From Methanosarcinales archaeon (lineage in GTDB: Archaea > Halobacteriota > Syntropharchaeia > Alkanophagales > Methanospirareceae): a stretch of DNA of 13,621 nt. Numbering within the stretch: position 1 is the stretch's first letter; each line of letters begins with the position of its first letter. The position numbers were made by a program, and so were the translations under genes. The stretch spans positions 1 to 13,621 of the forward strand of contig QMVO01000016.1 of NCBI GenBank assembly GCA_003661125.1, given 5' to 3'. The notes under the pieces were generated by a model. That model was not told the DNA's origin. It ran no database searches and saw nothing but the letters and a program-made list of their open reading frames with translations. This document shows positions 1 to 5,851 of this stretch, in pieces.

Positions 1-20
1 TAATTCATTTTAATTCATTT
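1..20. repeat. 10-bp tandem duplication at the window edge
   Basis: The word taattcattt occurs twice in immediate succession, the second copy abutting the stop codon of the SatD-family gene on the minus strand. Only two copies are visible because the window begins here, so the true copy number is unknown. On the minus strand it lies directly after the gene and could be part of an A/T-rich 3' region, but nothing else supports a function. Confidence 0.5.
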
Positions 21-712
21 CACCATCCCTCGACAGCCATTTTTGGCTTATTCTGTTCTGTCAGCCAGTTACGGGTGATAAAATCTGCGAAAGTATCCTC
101 CGCTTCTCTCAGCAATTTATATTTACTCCTTTTTAATATCTTGGAAAGGGTTTGTTTTTTTATGCCTATACTCCTCGCTACTTCTTCCAATGTGATACTA
201 CCCTTCTCGTTTTTTACTTTTCTGTAATATGTCACAATTTCTCTCTGCCTTTTAGTCCAGTTCCACATCACATCTGCCATGAAATTCAATAAACACGTAA
301 CAATGTCATCAATTTCCCACTCGCTTTTGAATGTAATCCACATATTTTCTTTCTTTGCACTTTCTAACGCTTCAGATGCTTTATGGAATGCTTCGCCATC
401 TATCTCACCAACATTTTCGCTTAATCTTGTAGATATATTACCAACGCCAATTCCCAGATAGAACTGATGACTGATGTTTTCAAAAAACGCAAAATAAATA
501 TCAAACAGATATTTCGGTGAGGAAAGCATCCCTTGAAAACTGTCCCCGCCTATAACCATAAATTTTGCGGGTATCGCGTCATCAAATCTCCTGTTGACTA
601 TTCTTAAAGCACTTTTTAACTCTTCCTGAACTCCTACTCTGTCCTTCAACTTTCTCGAAGACTTCAGATCGCCGGTTACCACCACATACCTCTTCTGCAA
701 CGTACGTGTCAT
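20..712 (-). CDS. SatD-family protein with C-terminal sigma-region-4-like HTH
   Basis: A 230-residue soluble protein that I recognise as SatD family, named after the streptococcal sat (secretion and acid tolerance) locus; the biochemical activity of the family is not established. Family signatures seen are the N-terminal TGDLKSSR (residues 13-20) followed by DR, then IGGDSFQGML (54-63), the GIGVGNIST strand (87-95), and IDGEAFHKASEAL (104-116). Residues about 150-200 (WTKRQREIV, then LEEVARSIGIKKQTLSKIL) read as a helix-turn-helix of the sigma-70 region 4 type, common at the C-terminus of this family. The order of D15, GGD at 55-57 and the later GIG and DGEAF segments resembles nucleotidyl-cyclase/GGDEF palm folds; that likeness is inference. 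No signal peptide or membrane segment is seen. The ATG at 710-712 is the only sensible start, close to an A/T-rich TATA region shared with the divergent Hdr-like gene. Confidence 0.8.
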   Translation of the reverse strand: MTRTLQKRYVVVTGDLKSSRKLKDRVGVQEELKSALRIVNRRFDDAIPAKFMVIGGDSFQGMLSSPKYLFDIYFAFFENISHQFYLGIGVGNISTRLSENVGEIDGEAFHKASEALESAKKENMWITFKSEWEIDDIVTCLLNFMADVMWNWTKRQREIVTYYRKVKNEKGSITLEEVARSIGIKKQTLSKILKRSKYKLLREAEDTFADFITRNWLTEQNKPKMAVEGW

Positions 713-734
713 TTAGTTGTTTTTTATGTCTTTC

Positions 735-750
735 TTATATCTTTAAAATA
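735..750. promoter_or_regulatory. Shared divergent TATA region, satD-like and hdr-like genes
   Basis: The 64-bp gap between two divergent starts holds the near-palindrome ATATCTTTAAAATAT. Read on the plus strand it gives CTTTAAAATA about 27-36 bases before the ATG at 777. Read on the minus strand it gives TTTTAAAGATATAAG about 23-38 bases before the ATG at 712. Both distances fit an archaeal box A with very short or absent leaders, so one element could seat TBP in either direction. Confidence 0.5.
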
Positions 751-776
751 TCACATTATTTTTTGAGCAAAAGATT

Positions 777-1934
777 ATGAACGAAGAGATATCAAGACTT
801 TGTTACCAATGCGGAGAATGCACCGGGGTATGTCCAATGCGAAGGGTATCGAAGTTTTCACCCCGTAGCTTTGTATATAATTTTTTTGCCTCCTCTGATT
901 CTGAACATGCGAGTTTTAATATCGGTGAGCAATCTCAATGGAACTGTTTGATTTGTGAGAATTGCTATATTATATGTCCCCAAGAAGTAGATTTCCCTGC
1001 TCTTATACTAAATTTGAGGACAGAAGGAGAAGAGGGGGCGGGAGCAGAAGCAAAGGAAGATATTTTAGCGCATAGAATCTTCTCGGAAATAGCCACTTTC
1101 ATGACCTACTTTGATAAAGGCGTGCCTACGGATTTCAAAGGGGAAATGGACGAAGAGAGCGAATATGGCTATTTTCCCGGCTGTTTGGATTATTTCGACC
1201 TGTTCATGGACGTAGGCGTGAACTATCATGAGATAGGCGACTACGCAATAAAGCTGCTGAATGAAATAGGGATAAAGCCAAGAATTGTAAGTCTGAAGTG
1301 TTGTGGTCATGACGTGCTTTATCAGGGCAATTATAAGGTTTTCGAGCAGCTTGCCGCCTACAATACGGAAAAAATAAAAGAGCTGGGCATAAAAAAGCTC
1401 GTTGTGAGCTGTGCTGAAGGGTTCCTCACATTTAAGAAATATTACGGGCTGAAAGCCGCCGGTGTGGAGGTTATACATATTTCTCAATTGTTGAGCGAGC
1501 GAATGGAATTCTCAGATACAGAAAAAGCGCGTAATCGAGCTATAACAGTAACATACCATGACCCTTGTGCGATGAAACGTTTCCAGATATACGAGGCGCC
1601 GAGGAATGCGATAAAGAGGTCAGGGGTGAAGTATGTAGAACTGACGCATTCTAAGGACAATGCTCTTTGCTGTGGTGTCAGCGGGATGATGAACTGCAAT
1701 GACATGAGCAAAGCACTGAGAGCTTTCAGGCTGCGCGAAGCGAAAGAGAAGAGGGTGGATGTGTTGATAACCACCTGTCCGAAATGCTTGTCACATTTGA
1801 GTTGTTTGAAGCATGAGAGTGAGAGAGAGGGGAAAGAAAGAGAAGAACAAAGTGAATATGAACGAGAATATAATTTTGAGATAGTTGACCTCGGGGTATT
1901 TTTGGGGCGACTATTGGAAAGCCCAAAAAGTTGA
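777..1934 (+). CDS. HdrCB/HdrD-like heterodisulfide reductase iron-sulfur protein
   Basis: A 385-residue soluble protein with the layout of HdrD or an HdrC-HdrB fusion. Two cubane [4Fe-4S] motifs lie at the N-terminus: C9, C12, C15, C19 and C57, C60, C63, C67. Two CCG domains follow. The second is complete: C264, C298-C299, C334 and C337, matching the C-x33-CC-x34-CxxC pattern that binds the noncubane cluster reducing CoM-S-S-CoB in HdrB. The first has C136, C175-C176 and C212, but its last position is G215 instead of Cys. The C-terminus carries a charged Glu/Arg-rich stretch (346-364). In known systems such proteins pair with HdrE or HdrA; neither lies nearby, so the partner is unknown. The ATG at 777 is preceded by a TATA box and no clear ribosome-binding site, suggesting a nearly leaderless message. 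It could serve another disulfide or redox carrier rather than CoM-S-S-CoB. Confidence 0.85.
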   Translation: MNEEISRLCYQCGECTGVCPMRRVSKFSPRSFVYNFFASSDSEHASFNIGEQSQWNCLICENCYIICPQEVDFPALILNLRTEGEEGAGAEAKEDILAHRIFSEIATFMTYFDKGVPTDFKGEMDEESEYGYFPGCLDYFDLFMDVGVNYHEIGDYAIKLLNEIGIKPRIVSLKCCGHDVLYQGNYKVFEQLAAYNTEKIKELGIKKLVVSCAEGFLTFKKYYGLKAAGVEVIHISQLLSERMEFSDTEKARNRAITVTYHDPCAMKRFQIYEAPRNAIKRSGVKYVELTHSKDNALCCGVSGMMNCNDMSKALRAFRLREAKEKRVDVLITTCPKCLSHLSCLKHESEREGKEREEQSEYEREYNFEIVDLGVFLGRLLESPKS

Positions 1935-1988
1935 GATTTTGCTATCTATGGTTTGCCGAAATAATTTTCGTACTCTACGCTCATTGGC

Positions 1989-1996
1989 TTTTTATA
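1989..1996 (+). promoter_or_regulatory. TATA box for the PaREP1 gene
   Basis: TTTTTATA lies in the 110-bp gap after the Hdr-like gene, 49 bases before the TTG start of the PaREP1 gene. It would place transcription start near 2020 and a leader of about 25 bases. It suggests the small gene is transcribed on its own. The rest of the gap shows nothing recognisable. Confidence 0.4.
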
Positions 1997-2044
1997 CAAG
2001 CAATCAAAACTTAATATTGAGGCATAGCAGTTGCTTCAATAAGC

Positions 2045-2401
2045 TTGCCAGAGCATTATCGAGCCCTGAGCGAGAAATATCTCAAAGAGGCGAGAAAATT
2101 TTTGACTGAAGGAGACCTTGTTCAAGCCTCAGAAAAATTATGGGGTGCAAGTGCGCTTGCGGTGAAGAGTGTTGCAGCAAAGAGAGGTTTAAAGTTGGAG
2201 GAACATGGTAGTTTATGGTCTTTCGTGAATGTGCTTGCAATAGAGAGTGGTGATAAAGACCTCACCACATTTTTCCATGTGGCAAATAGCTTGCATCGGA
2301 ACTTCTATGGGAATGAGATGAAGCGAGAACCTGTAGAAATCGCCGCGGTAAACATTGAGCAGTTAATTGCTAAATTGAAGAGGATAAAATATTCTGGTTA
2401 G
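2045..2401 (+). CDS. PaREP1-family protein (HEPN-like helical domain)
   Basis: A 118-residue all-helical protein recognised as PaREP1 family from the segment GDLVQASEKLWGASALAVKSVAAKRG (starting at residue 23) and the later FFHVANSLHRNFYG (about 75-88). PaREP1 proteins are widespread in archaea, often in many copies; they have been grouped with HEPN/nucleotidyltransferase-C-like helical bundles, and their role is not established. The start is TTG at 2045: in this frame the only codons between the upstream TGA at 2018-2020 and the TTG are GGC, ATA, GCA, GTT, GCT, TCA, ATA and AGC, so no ATG or GTG is available. No Shine-Dalgarno sequence is visible. Some family members have a longer N-terminal part, so this may be a short form or a slightly trimmed gene. 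It ends 25 bases from the convergent PP-loop gene. No adjacent MNT-type nucleotidyltransferase partner is present. Confidence 0.8.
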   Translation: MPEHYRALSEKYLKEARKFLTEGDLVQASEKLWGASALAVKSVAAKRGLKLEEHGSLWSFVNVLAIESGDKDLTTFFHVANSLHRNFYGNEMKREPVEIAAVNIEQLIAKLKRIKYSG

Positions 2402-2426
2402 AGAGTTGTCCAAATGGTCTGGTCCC

Positions 2427-3440
2427 TTATATCCTCAACCGAACAACTTCATTTTCATCTGAAGGCGAAACAACTATTGACGTAACCTGAGCTTCTTTTT
2501 GTCCCTTATCTTCATACTTAACTTCCACCAACACCCCCTTTTCTTCGGCACTCGCACCAGCGTCTGAATATCTTGCAGTCAGCTTTGCAGCGAGTTCAAT
2601 CGCTTCTTTGCTCTTCGTACCTTCCAAAATCGTTATCGGACTTCCATAACCTGGTACCTCGAAAACATAGTCTTCAGGATTCTTCAAATCCAAAAGTAGC
2701 TTATTCTCCGCTTCATTTCTTCCTACTACTATTTTTGACGCAGCGAACCGGAAATGCCTGCCTATTTTCAGTAACTTCACATCTCTCATTGACACTTTTT
2801 CCTTATGCTCGAACAAATCCCTCAGCTTAGATGCAAATTCCTTGTTGGTTAAGAGACAGCCGCCAGATGGTGATGGATAGTCATCTTGCAAGCCAAACTT
2901 TCTTGCAAGCGCAATCTGAGGCTTTCTGCTTTTTCCCTTTATTGCGAAAAGCTTGTTCCTGTCCACCCAGCCTTCACGCTCCGGAATTGTTTCAGCGAGT
3001 AGTTTTGCAGATAGCGGTCTCAAGACCATTTTTTCTAACCCTGCTTCTTTTTCTTCGAGTTCCAATGCTTTCCGATGCTGACTCATTGGTCTTTCACCAA
3101 GAACATCGCCAGTGAAGATGAAATTTGCACCGAGGGCTTTCGCAATCCTTTTCGCTTCTCGCAGCATATAAATACGACAATCTATACAGGGGTTTATTCC
3201 TGAACCATAGCCATGCTCCGGGTTTCTCACCATGTCAAGGTATTCGTCACCAGCTTTTACCCTTATAAGCGGTATCCCAAACCTCCTTGCTACCTCACCA
3301 GCATAATCCTCTTTTTCCACTCCGAATGGCAGGATGAAATTCACTGCCACGACTTCTATACCCTGGTCTAAGATAAGCTTGGTTGCCAGAATAGAATCCA
3401 GACCGCCGGATAACAGTGCTAATGCTCTCATAAATAACAC
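2427..3440 (-). CDS. PP-loop ATPase, MnmA/ThiI-like tRNA sulfurtransferase with NFACT-R-like C-terminus
   Basis: A 337-residue enzyme of the adenylating PP-loop family. The ATP loop is ALLSGGLDS (8-16). NPCIDC (83-88) gives paired cysteines C85 and C88 where MnmA has its NPC-x-x-C segment, and SPSGGCLL holds C195, a candidate second catalytic cysteine. By analogy it would adenylate a tRNA uridine and transfer persulfide sulfur. No THUMP domain precedes the ATPase, unlike classical ThiI. Residues about 215-260 (LLKIGRHFRF, KIVVGRNEAENKLL) resemble the DUF814/NFACT-R RNA-associated domain found in related bacterial proteins. The exact target (s4U8, s2U34 or another) cannot be told. The longest frame starts at GTG 3440, giving MLFMRAL; the ATG at 3431, giving MRALALLSGG, is more likely because PP-loop enzymes usually begin there. 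Neither start has a clear ribosome-binding site. Confidence 0.75.
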   Translation of the reverse strand: MLFMRALALLSGGLDSILATKLILDQGIEVVAVNFILPFGVEKEDYAGEVARRFGIPLIRVKAGDEYLDMVRNPEHGYGSGINPCIDCRIYMLREAKRIAKALGANFIFTGDVLGERPMSQHRKALELEEKEAGLEKMVLRPLSAKLLAETIPEREGWVDRNKLFAIKGKSRKPQIALARKFGLQDDYPSPSGGCLLTNKEFASKLRDLFEHKEKVSMRDVKLLKIGRHFRFAASKIVVGRNEAENKLLLDLKNPEDYVFEVPGYGSPITILEGTKSKEAIELAAKLTARYSDAGASAEEKGVLVEVKYEDKGQKEAQVTSIVVSPSDENEVVRLRI

Positions 3441-3491
3441 TTTTTCTTTTTAGAACGTTCTTGGGATATTGGTTGTGGGTCTCTCCAGTAT

Positions 3492-3507
3492 TATAATATA
3501 TTTATAG
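3492..3507. promoter_or_regulatory. A/T-rich TATA element, minus-strand PP-loop gene and possibly adkA
   Basis: TATAATATATTTATAG lies in the 117-bp gap between divergent genes. On the minus strand it reads CTATAAATATATTATA, about 52-76 bases ahead of the PP-loop gene's starts, and would give a leader of roughly 35-45 bases. On the plus strand it could also serve adkA with a leader near 30 bases. A second TATA-like site nearer to adkA makes the assignment uncertain. Confidence 0.4.
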
Positions 3508-3520
3508 ATTTTTAGTCATC

Positions 3521-3553
3521 TTTATATAATTGATTGCTTAGAAAAGGGAGGAG
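3521..3553 (+). promoter_or_regulatory. TATA-like site and strong Shine-Dalgarno for adkA
   Basis: TTTATATAAT at 3521-3530 resembles box A. GGGAGGAG at 3546-3553 is a strong Shine-Dalgarno sequence four bases before the ATG at 3558 and fixes that start. If the near TATA box were used, the start site would fall almost on the Shine-Dalgarno, so the upstream A/T element at 3492-3507 may be the real promoter. Confidence 0.5.
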
Positions 3554-3557
3554 CTAA

Positions 3558-4154
3558 ATGACCCTGATAATCGTTACCGGTATGCCTGGTGCGGGTTCGT
3601 CAACGGTGATAAAGAAGGGTTTGCAGTTGAGAAAGGAAGAGAAAGGGGGTAGCATCGATTTTATACCAAAAAACTATGGCGATATAATGTTTGAGGTAGC
3701 GAGGGAGAGGGGGCTTGTAGAGAGACGAGACGAGTTGCGAAAGTTGCCAGGGGAAAAACAGCGGGAGATACAGATGATTGCTTGTGACAAAATCGCGAAA
3801 AGGAGAGAAAGTGTGAATCTCATAATAGACACGCACTGTACGATAAAGACGCCTTCGGGGTATCTCCCTGGATTGCCGGAATACGTGCTACGAGAACTAA
3901 AGCCTGACCAGTTTGTTTTGATAGAGGCAAATCCTGATGAGATATTTAAGCGAAGGAGTAAGGATAAGACAAGGGAGAGAGACGTAGAGGATAAAACCAG
4001 CATAGAAGAGCATCAGTTCATGAACCGTGCGATGTCTATGGCTTATGCATGCCTTACTGGTGCATCGGTGAAAATAATAAAAAATCATGATGGGGCGTTG
4101 AATAAAGCGGCGGAGGAGTTTTTTGCGTTAATCACGATGCTAAGCAAGTCGTAA
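3558..4154 (+). CDS. adkA: Archaeal adenylate kinase AdkA
   Basis: A 198-residue cytoplasmic enzyme catalysing 2 ADP to ATP + AMP, of the archaeal AdkA family (COG2019), which is trimeric where studied. Recognised by VTGMPGAGSSTV (6-17), the central segment YGDIMFEVARERGLVE (40-55) with RDELRKL, the DTH motif at 91-93 followed by TIKTPSGYLPGLP, the charged lid region KDKTRERDVED (135-145), and EEHQFMNRA (150-158). Length is normal. The P-loop is unusual: the usual lysine is Ser14. As I recall, methanococcal AdkA proteins also lack this lysine (GVPGVGGTT), so the enzyme is probably active. The start is set by a strong Shine-Dalgarno. It ends 19 bases from the convergent DUF447 gene, with a TTTTT run at 4160-4164 that may help end transcription. 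Confidence 0.92.
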   Translation: MTLIIVTGMPGAGSSTVIKKGLQLRKEEKGGSIDFIPKNYGDIMFEVARERGLVERRDELRKLPGEKQREIQMIACDKIAKRRESVNLIIDTHCTIKTPSGYLPGLPEYVLRELKPDQFVLIEANPDEIFKRRSKDKTRERDVEDKTSIEEHQFMNRAMSMAYACLTGASVKIIKNHDGALNKAAEEFFALITMLSKS

Positions 4155-4173
4155 CGAGATTTTTGCTATGCTC

Positions 4174-4782
4174 TTAGTTGCTCTTTCTCAGCGTTTCAAG
4201 CAGAATTTTCAACGCCTCTTTTTCCCTCCGTCCACCGCACTTTTCCACAATATCGGCATAAAGTTCCATCATTTTTTTCATCTCGTCCTTTTCATGATTA
4301 TCCGCTATTAAGGTATATCTCGTTGCGAGGATAGCGGCTTCTATCACGGCATTAAGCCCACGGTTTATCGCTTTCACTTCTTTTCGATTTATTTTTACTG
4401 CGAGAGGCGTCAGCTGAAAAAGGAAATTTTCAGATCCATTGGTTTTCTTGCTAAACACACAGTCGAACAGTATCCACGAATTCGCTTCTTTTAGCACGGG
4501 GAAGTCGTAGAAGAGCGAAAACTGGGATTCCGACAGTGGTTCAAATGCGGCTTCTACAAATAATACTGGATCATTTGTTACGTTCGCCGCTAATTTGTGC
4601 GTTTCCTGCACGTTAGAAAACGTTTTTGAAGTTTTGTATAGCCTCACAAAATAGTTGTTCTCGTCTTTGTTAGTTACAGCTATTATTCCAATGGGTGCTG
4701 CATTGGGCTCTCCAGAAGCTGACTTCGTGGTAACTATTACTTCTGATATGCCTTCGTCTATTCCTGCTTCTTTTAAGTGCAT
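4174..4782 (-). CDS. DUF447-family protein, flavin-reductase-like split barrel
   Basis: A 202-residue protein recognised as DUF447. The N-terminal half (VIVTTKSASGEPNAAPIGI, about residues 15-33, then YFVRLYKTSKTFSNVQETHKLAANV) matches the FMN-binding split-barrel style. The C-terminal half is helical: INRGLNAVIEAAILATRYTL (138-157) is typical of the family, where an Asn-Arg-Gly followed by an alanine-rich helix recurs. DUF447 proteins occur in methanogens and related archaea and also in bacteria with tetrahydromethanopterin-dependent C1 metabolism. That suggests a link to C1 cofactors, but the reaction is unknown. The ATG at 4780-4782 follows a short leader and is divergent, by 67 bp, from the next gene. 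Confidence 0.75.
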   Translation of the reverse strand: MHLKEAGIDEGISEVIVTTKSASGEPNAAPIGIIAVTNKDENNYFVRLYKTSKTFSNVQETHKLAANVTNDPVLFVEAAFEPLSESQFSLFYDFPVLKEANSWILFDCVFSKKTNGSENFLFQLTPLAVKINRKEVKAINRGLNAVIEAAILATRYTLIADNHEKDEMKKMMELYADIVEKCGGRREKEALKILLETLRKSN

Positions 4783-4816
4783 TTTTCCAACAAATTCTCT
4801 CTCGACGCTTGCTACA

Positions 4817-4838
4817 ATATTTTATTAAATAAGAGGAG
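4817..4838. promoter_or_regulatory. Divergent TATA region and Shine-Dalgarno of the unknown gene at 4850
   Basis: TATTTTATTAAATA within 4817-4831 is A/T-symmetric and sits 20-33 bases before the plus-strand ATG at 4850 and about 35-48 bases before the minus-strand ATG at 4782, so it could act both ways. GAGGAG at 4833-4838 is a Shine-Dalgarno for the plus-strand gene, with 11 bases of spacing. Confidence 0.45.
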
Positions 4839-4849
4839 AAGATATAGAT

Positions 4850-5653
4850 ATGGTAACCGAAAAGAAAAAAATATTGATAGCGCTTACGCCTTCGGAATCG
4901 AAGAGGCTGATAGCAAAAGGCGTAACGAATCTGGAGGAAGTGCAGCGAGCGTTGAGACATGGAACCATCATAATAGGACTGGGAACCACAAACGCTTATG
5001 TAGCCGAGGAGATTTTGAATGTGTTAATTGGAGCAAAGAGAGAAAAAAAGATTGATAGGAGAAGATACGCAGCAGGAGTCATAACAGTCAAAGGCACGTG
5101 TGTTGTCGGGAAAGAAGAGCGGGAAAAGGAAGTGATAATAAAAAGTGGCGAGATAAGCGATGAAAGCATAGAAAAAGCAATAGAGGAACTATCTGCGGAA
5201 GATGTGTTCATAAAAGGAGCAAATGCGTTGGATGCCGCGGGAAATGCAGGCATATTCTTGGCACATCCCACCGGCGGCACGATAGGTTCCGCGCTTGGAA
5301 CGGTGATGGCTAGAGGCGTGAATTTCATAATACCCGTGGGCATTGAAAAAACAATACCTTTTTCTATTATAGAGGCTGCAAAACGAGTAGGAAAAGAGAG
5401 ATTCTTCAAGTCGGTGGGTAAGCCCGTGGGGTTGATGCCAGTACATGGAAAGGTAATTACTGAGATAGAGGCGCTGAGGATATTAGGGGCTGAGGATGCC
5501 TTTCCCATAGGTGCAGGAGGTGTGGCTAAAGGCGAGGGTTCTGCCATTATATGCGCTGAGGGTAGTGCGAAGAAGATGGAGGAATTAATGACGCTTATAG
5601 CACAAATAAAAGGAGAAGCACAGGCAAAAGTGGTGGATATAGAATGCGAGTAA
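4850..5653 (+). CDS. Conserved protein of unknown function
   Basis: A 267-residue soluble protein that I cannot assign to a named family. It is alpha/beta in character, with glycine-rich turns: TIIIGLGTTNAYVAEE (39-54); GVITVKGTCVVG (76-87), with a conserved-looking Cys; FIKGANALDAAGNAGIFLAH (120-139), then PTGGTIGSALGTVMARG; PVGIEKTIP; and PVGLMPVHGKVITEIEAL. I recall similar uncharacterised proteins in anaerobic bacteria and archaea, which would make it a conserved, probably enzymatic family. The GTTNAYVAEE and GANALDAAGNAGI motifs loosely recall phosphosugar isomerase/DeoR-effector (ISOCOT) folds, but that is a guess. The start is supported by GAGGAG 11 bases upstream. The gene stops 15 bases before the 3' end of the oppositely oriented tRNA-Val. 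Confidence 0.7.
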   Translation: MVTEKKKILIALTPSESKRLIAKGVTNLEEVQRALRHGTIIIGLGTTNAYVAEEILNVLIGAKREKKIDRRRYAAGVITVKGTCVVGKEEREKEVIIKSGEISDESIEKAIEELSAEDVFIKGANALDAAGNAGIFLAHPTGGTIGSALGTVMARGVNFIIPVGIEKTIPFSIIEAAKRVGKERFFKSVGKPVGLMPVHGKVITEIEALRILGAEDAFPIGAGGVAKGEGSAIICAEGSAKKMEELMTLIAQIKGEAQAKVVDIECE

Positions 5654-5668
5654 GCATGTGCAATGTAA

Positions 5669-5741
5669 TGGGCCCGATGCGATTCGAACGCATGACCTCC
5701 GCCTCGTCAAGGCGACGTCATTCCAACTAGACCACGGGCCC
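5669..5741 (-). tRNA. tRNA-Val (anticodon GAC)
   Basis: A complete cloverleaf reads on the minus strand. The acceptor stem is GGGCCCG with CGGGCCC. The anticodon stem TCGCC/GGCGG closes the loop TTGACGA, giving anticodon GAC, which reads GUC and GUU valine codons. The T arm is ATGCG-TTCGAAT-CGCAT. The discriminator is A, and CCA is not encoded, as is common in archaea. No intron is seen. It faces the upstream plus-strand gene, whose stop codon is 15 bases from the tRNA 3' end. Confidence 0.95.
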
Positions 5742-5761
5742 ATCCTGTCCTAATTATAGGG

Positions 5762-5773
5762 TTATAATTATAA
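5762..5773 (-). promoter_or_regulatory. TATA box for tRNA-Val
   Basis: On the minus strand this reads TTTATAATTATA, centred about 27 bases before the first base of the tRNA. This is the standard archaeal box A distance for a tRNA transcribed on its own. Confidence 0.65.
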
Positions 5774-5851
5774 AATTATTCGTCACTTTTTCTTCTCATC
5801 CCATGAAGATTTATCTGTATTTGAATTGGATTATAAAATGCAAAACAAACA

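Noticed and set aside
1065..1487. 140-residue minus-strand open frame
   Set aside because: It is antisense to the conserved CCG domain of the Hdr-like protein, with no recognisable features.
1821..1847. 27-base all-purine run near the end of the Hdr-like gene
   Set aside because: It is explained by Glu/Arg/Lys codons in a charged low-complexity stretch; no sign of a separate element.
1885..2109. 74-residue plus-strand frame bridging the gap between the Hdr-like and PaREP1 genes
   Set aside because: It overlaps both real genes in another frame and has no family likeness or start signals.
2400..2426. tRNA-like words (agttgtccaaatggtctgg) after the PaREP1 gene
   Set aside because: No acceptor, anticodon or T arm can be completed around it, so it is not a tRNA or a convincing fragment.
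4996..5547. 183-residue open frame opposite the unknown gene at 4850
   Set aside because: It is antisense to a frame with strong protein character and a good Shine-Dalgarno. Its Pro/Ser/Ala-rich translation is typical of a shadow frame.
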